Program-made: the position numbers and the translations under genes
Part shown: positions 6,052 to 6,273 of the stretch, piece by piece
Layout of the letters: every line of letters begins with the position of its first letter
How positions within the stretch are numbered: the stretch's first letter is position 1
NCBI GenBank assembly: GCA_003696875.1
Contig: RFHL01000013.1
Location: forward strand, 1 to 6,273
DNA length: 6,273 nt
Origin: Bacteroidota bacterium
GTDB taxonomy: Bacteria > Bacteroidota > Bacteroidia > J057
Direction of reading: 5' to 3'
The notes under the pieces: generated by a model
Database searches by the model: none
What the model was told of the DNA's origin: nothing
The model's input: the letters and a program-made list of their open reading frames with translations, nothing else

Positions 6052-6076
6052 TACCCCGGACTTCCAGTCCGCGCTA
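6052..6076. repeat. REP-like hairpin between converging genes
   Basis: CGGACT (6057-6062) and AGTCCG (6066-6071) form a perfect 6-base-pair stem around a TCC loop, with further broken pairing outward (6055:6073, 6053:6075 and 6052:6076). The core GGACTTCCAGTCC followed by GCGCTACC resembles, from memory, a family of short palindromic repeats (GGACTTTCAGTCCGCG type) in Bacteroidota and other genomes, mobilised by RAYT transposases. It fills the 45-base gap between the stops of the MlaD and LytTR genes, where it could also end transcription from both sides. Confidence 0.5.
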
Positions 6077-6088
6077 CCAAACGCAACC

Positions 6089-6273
6089 CTACCCCTCTCC
6101 TTCCAACCAGCGCCGGAAGGTGCGCGCCTTCTCCCGGCTCACGGTTAGTTCGTCGGGTTCGGGCGGATTCAGGTGTAGCTTCAGCCGGCCATTGAAATAC
6201 GGATGAATGCGGGCGATGGCCTGCAGGTGGCAGATGACTTGCCTGTTGACCCGAAAAAATACCTTTGGGTTCA
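6089..6273 (-). CDS. LytTR-type response regulator, C-terminal part (partial)
   Basis: The last 60 residues of a protein whose start lies beyond the window edge. The frame runs from 6271 to a TAG at 6089-6091. The sequence FFRVNRQVICHLQAIARIHP, then YFNGRLKLHL, then ELTVSREKARTFRRWLEG is the second half of a LytTR DNA-binding domain: the conserved RVNRQ/I..L.AI helix-strand unit, the GRL.L.L hairpin, and the closing VSR...F..WL helix. LytTR proteins usually carry an N-terminal CheY-like receiver and pair with a histidine kinase of the LytS/YehU type, but neither is visible here. The gene converges on the MlaD gene, with a REP-like hairpin between them. Confidence 0.9.
   Translation of the reverse strand, partial: NPKVFFRVNRQVICHLQAIARIHPYFNGRLKLHLNPPEPDELTVSREKARTFRRWLEGEG

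Noticed and set aside
1..6273. CRISPR array, tRNA, rRNA, insertion sequence or phage genes
   Set aside because: No regularly spaced direct repeats, no RNA gene signatures and no transposase or phage protein motifs were seen on either strand.

Overview
The window looks like a piece of chromosome from a GC-rich member of the Bacteroidota (inference; a Saprospiria/Lewinella-like lineage would fit). Supporting signs are: two exact matches to the Bacteroidota -7 promoter element TAnnTTTG, back to back in a divergent spacer; no Shine-Dalgarno sequences before the genes and an A-rich leader before one of them; two predicted lipoproteins; a GH31 enzyme preceded by a starch-binding-type beta-sandwich domain; and a LytTR-type regulator.

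Layout. Positions 1-294 carry no convincing gene. They begin AT-rich and hold several inverted or tandem repeat-like stretches and a strong hairpin just past the first gene's stop. Positions 295-786 (minus) encode a small FKBP-type peptidyl-prolyl isomerase lipoprotein. A 113-base divergent spacer with two opposed promoter elements separates it from a large GH31 alpha-glucosidase/alpha-transglucosylase (900-3752, plus). The plus strand continues with an unrecognised predicted lipoprotein (3847-4428), a PduO-type cob(I)alamin adenosyltransferase (4522-5070) and a membrane-anchored MCE/MlaD protein that starts at TTG (5093-6043). A short convergent spacer with a REP-like hairpin separates this from the C-terminal end of a LytTR DNA-binding domain on the minus strand (6089-6273), cut by the window edge.

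How the genes relate. The four plus-strand genes are co-oriented, with gaps of 94, 93 and 22 bases. Only the adenosyltransferase-MlaD pair is close enough to suggest a shared transcript. Functions are mixed: glucan processing, unknown, cobalamin cofactor assembly, and lipid transport across the envelope. This reads as ordinary chromosomal gene order rather than one pathway. Three or four of the products are exported or envelope-associated.

I found no clear new multi-gene system. The items most worth a second look are the unknown lipoprotein, the REP-like hairpin, the structured leader of the FKBP gene, and the orphan-looking MCE gene with its TTG start.
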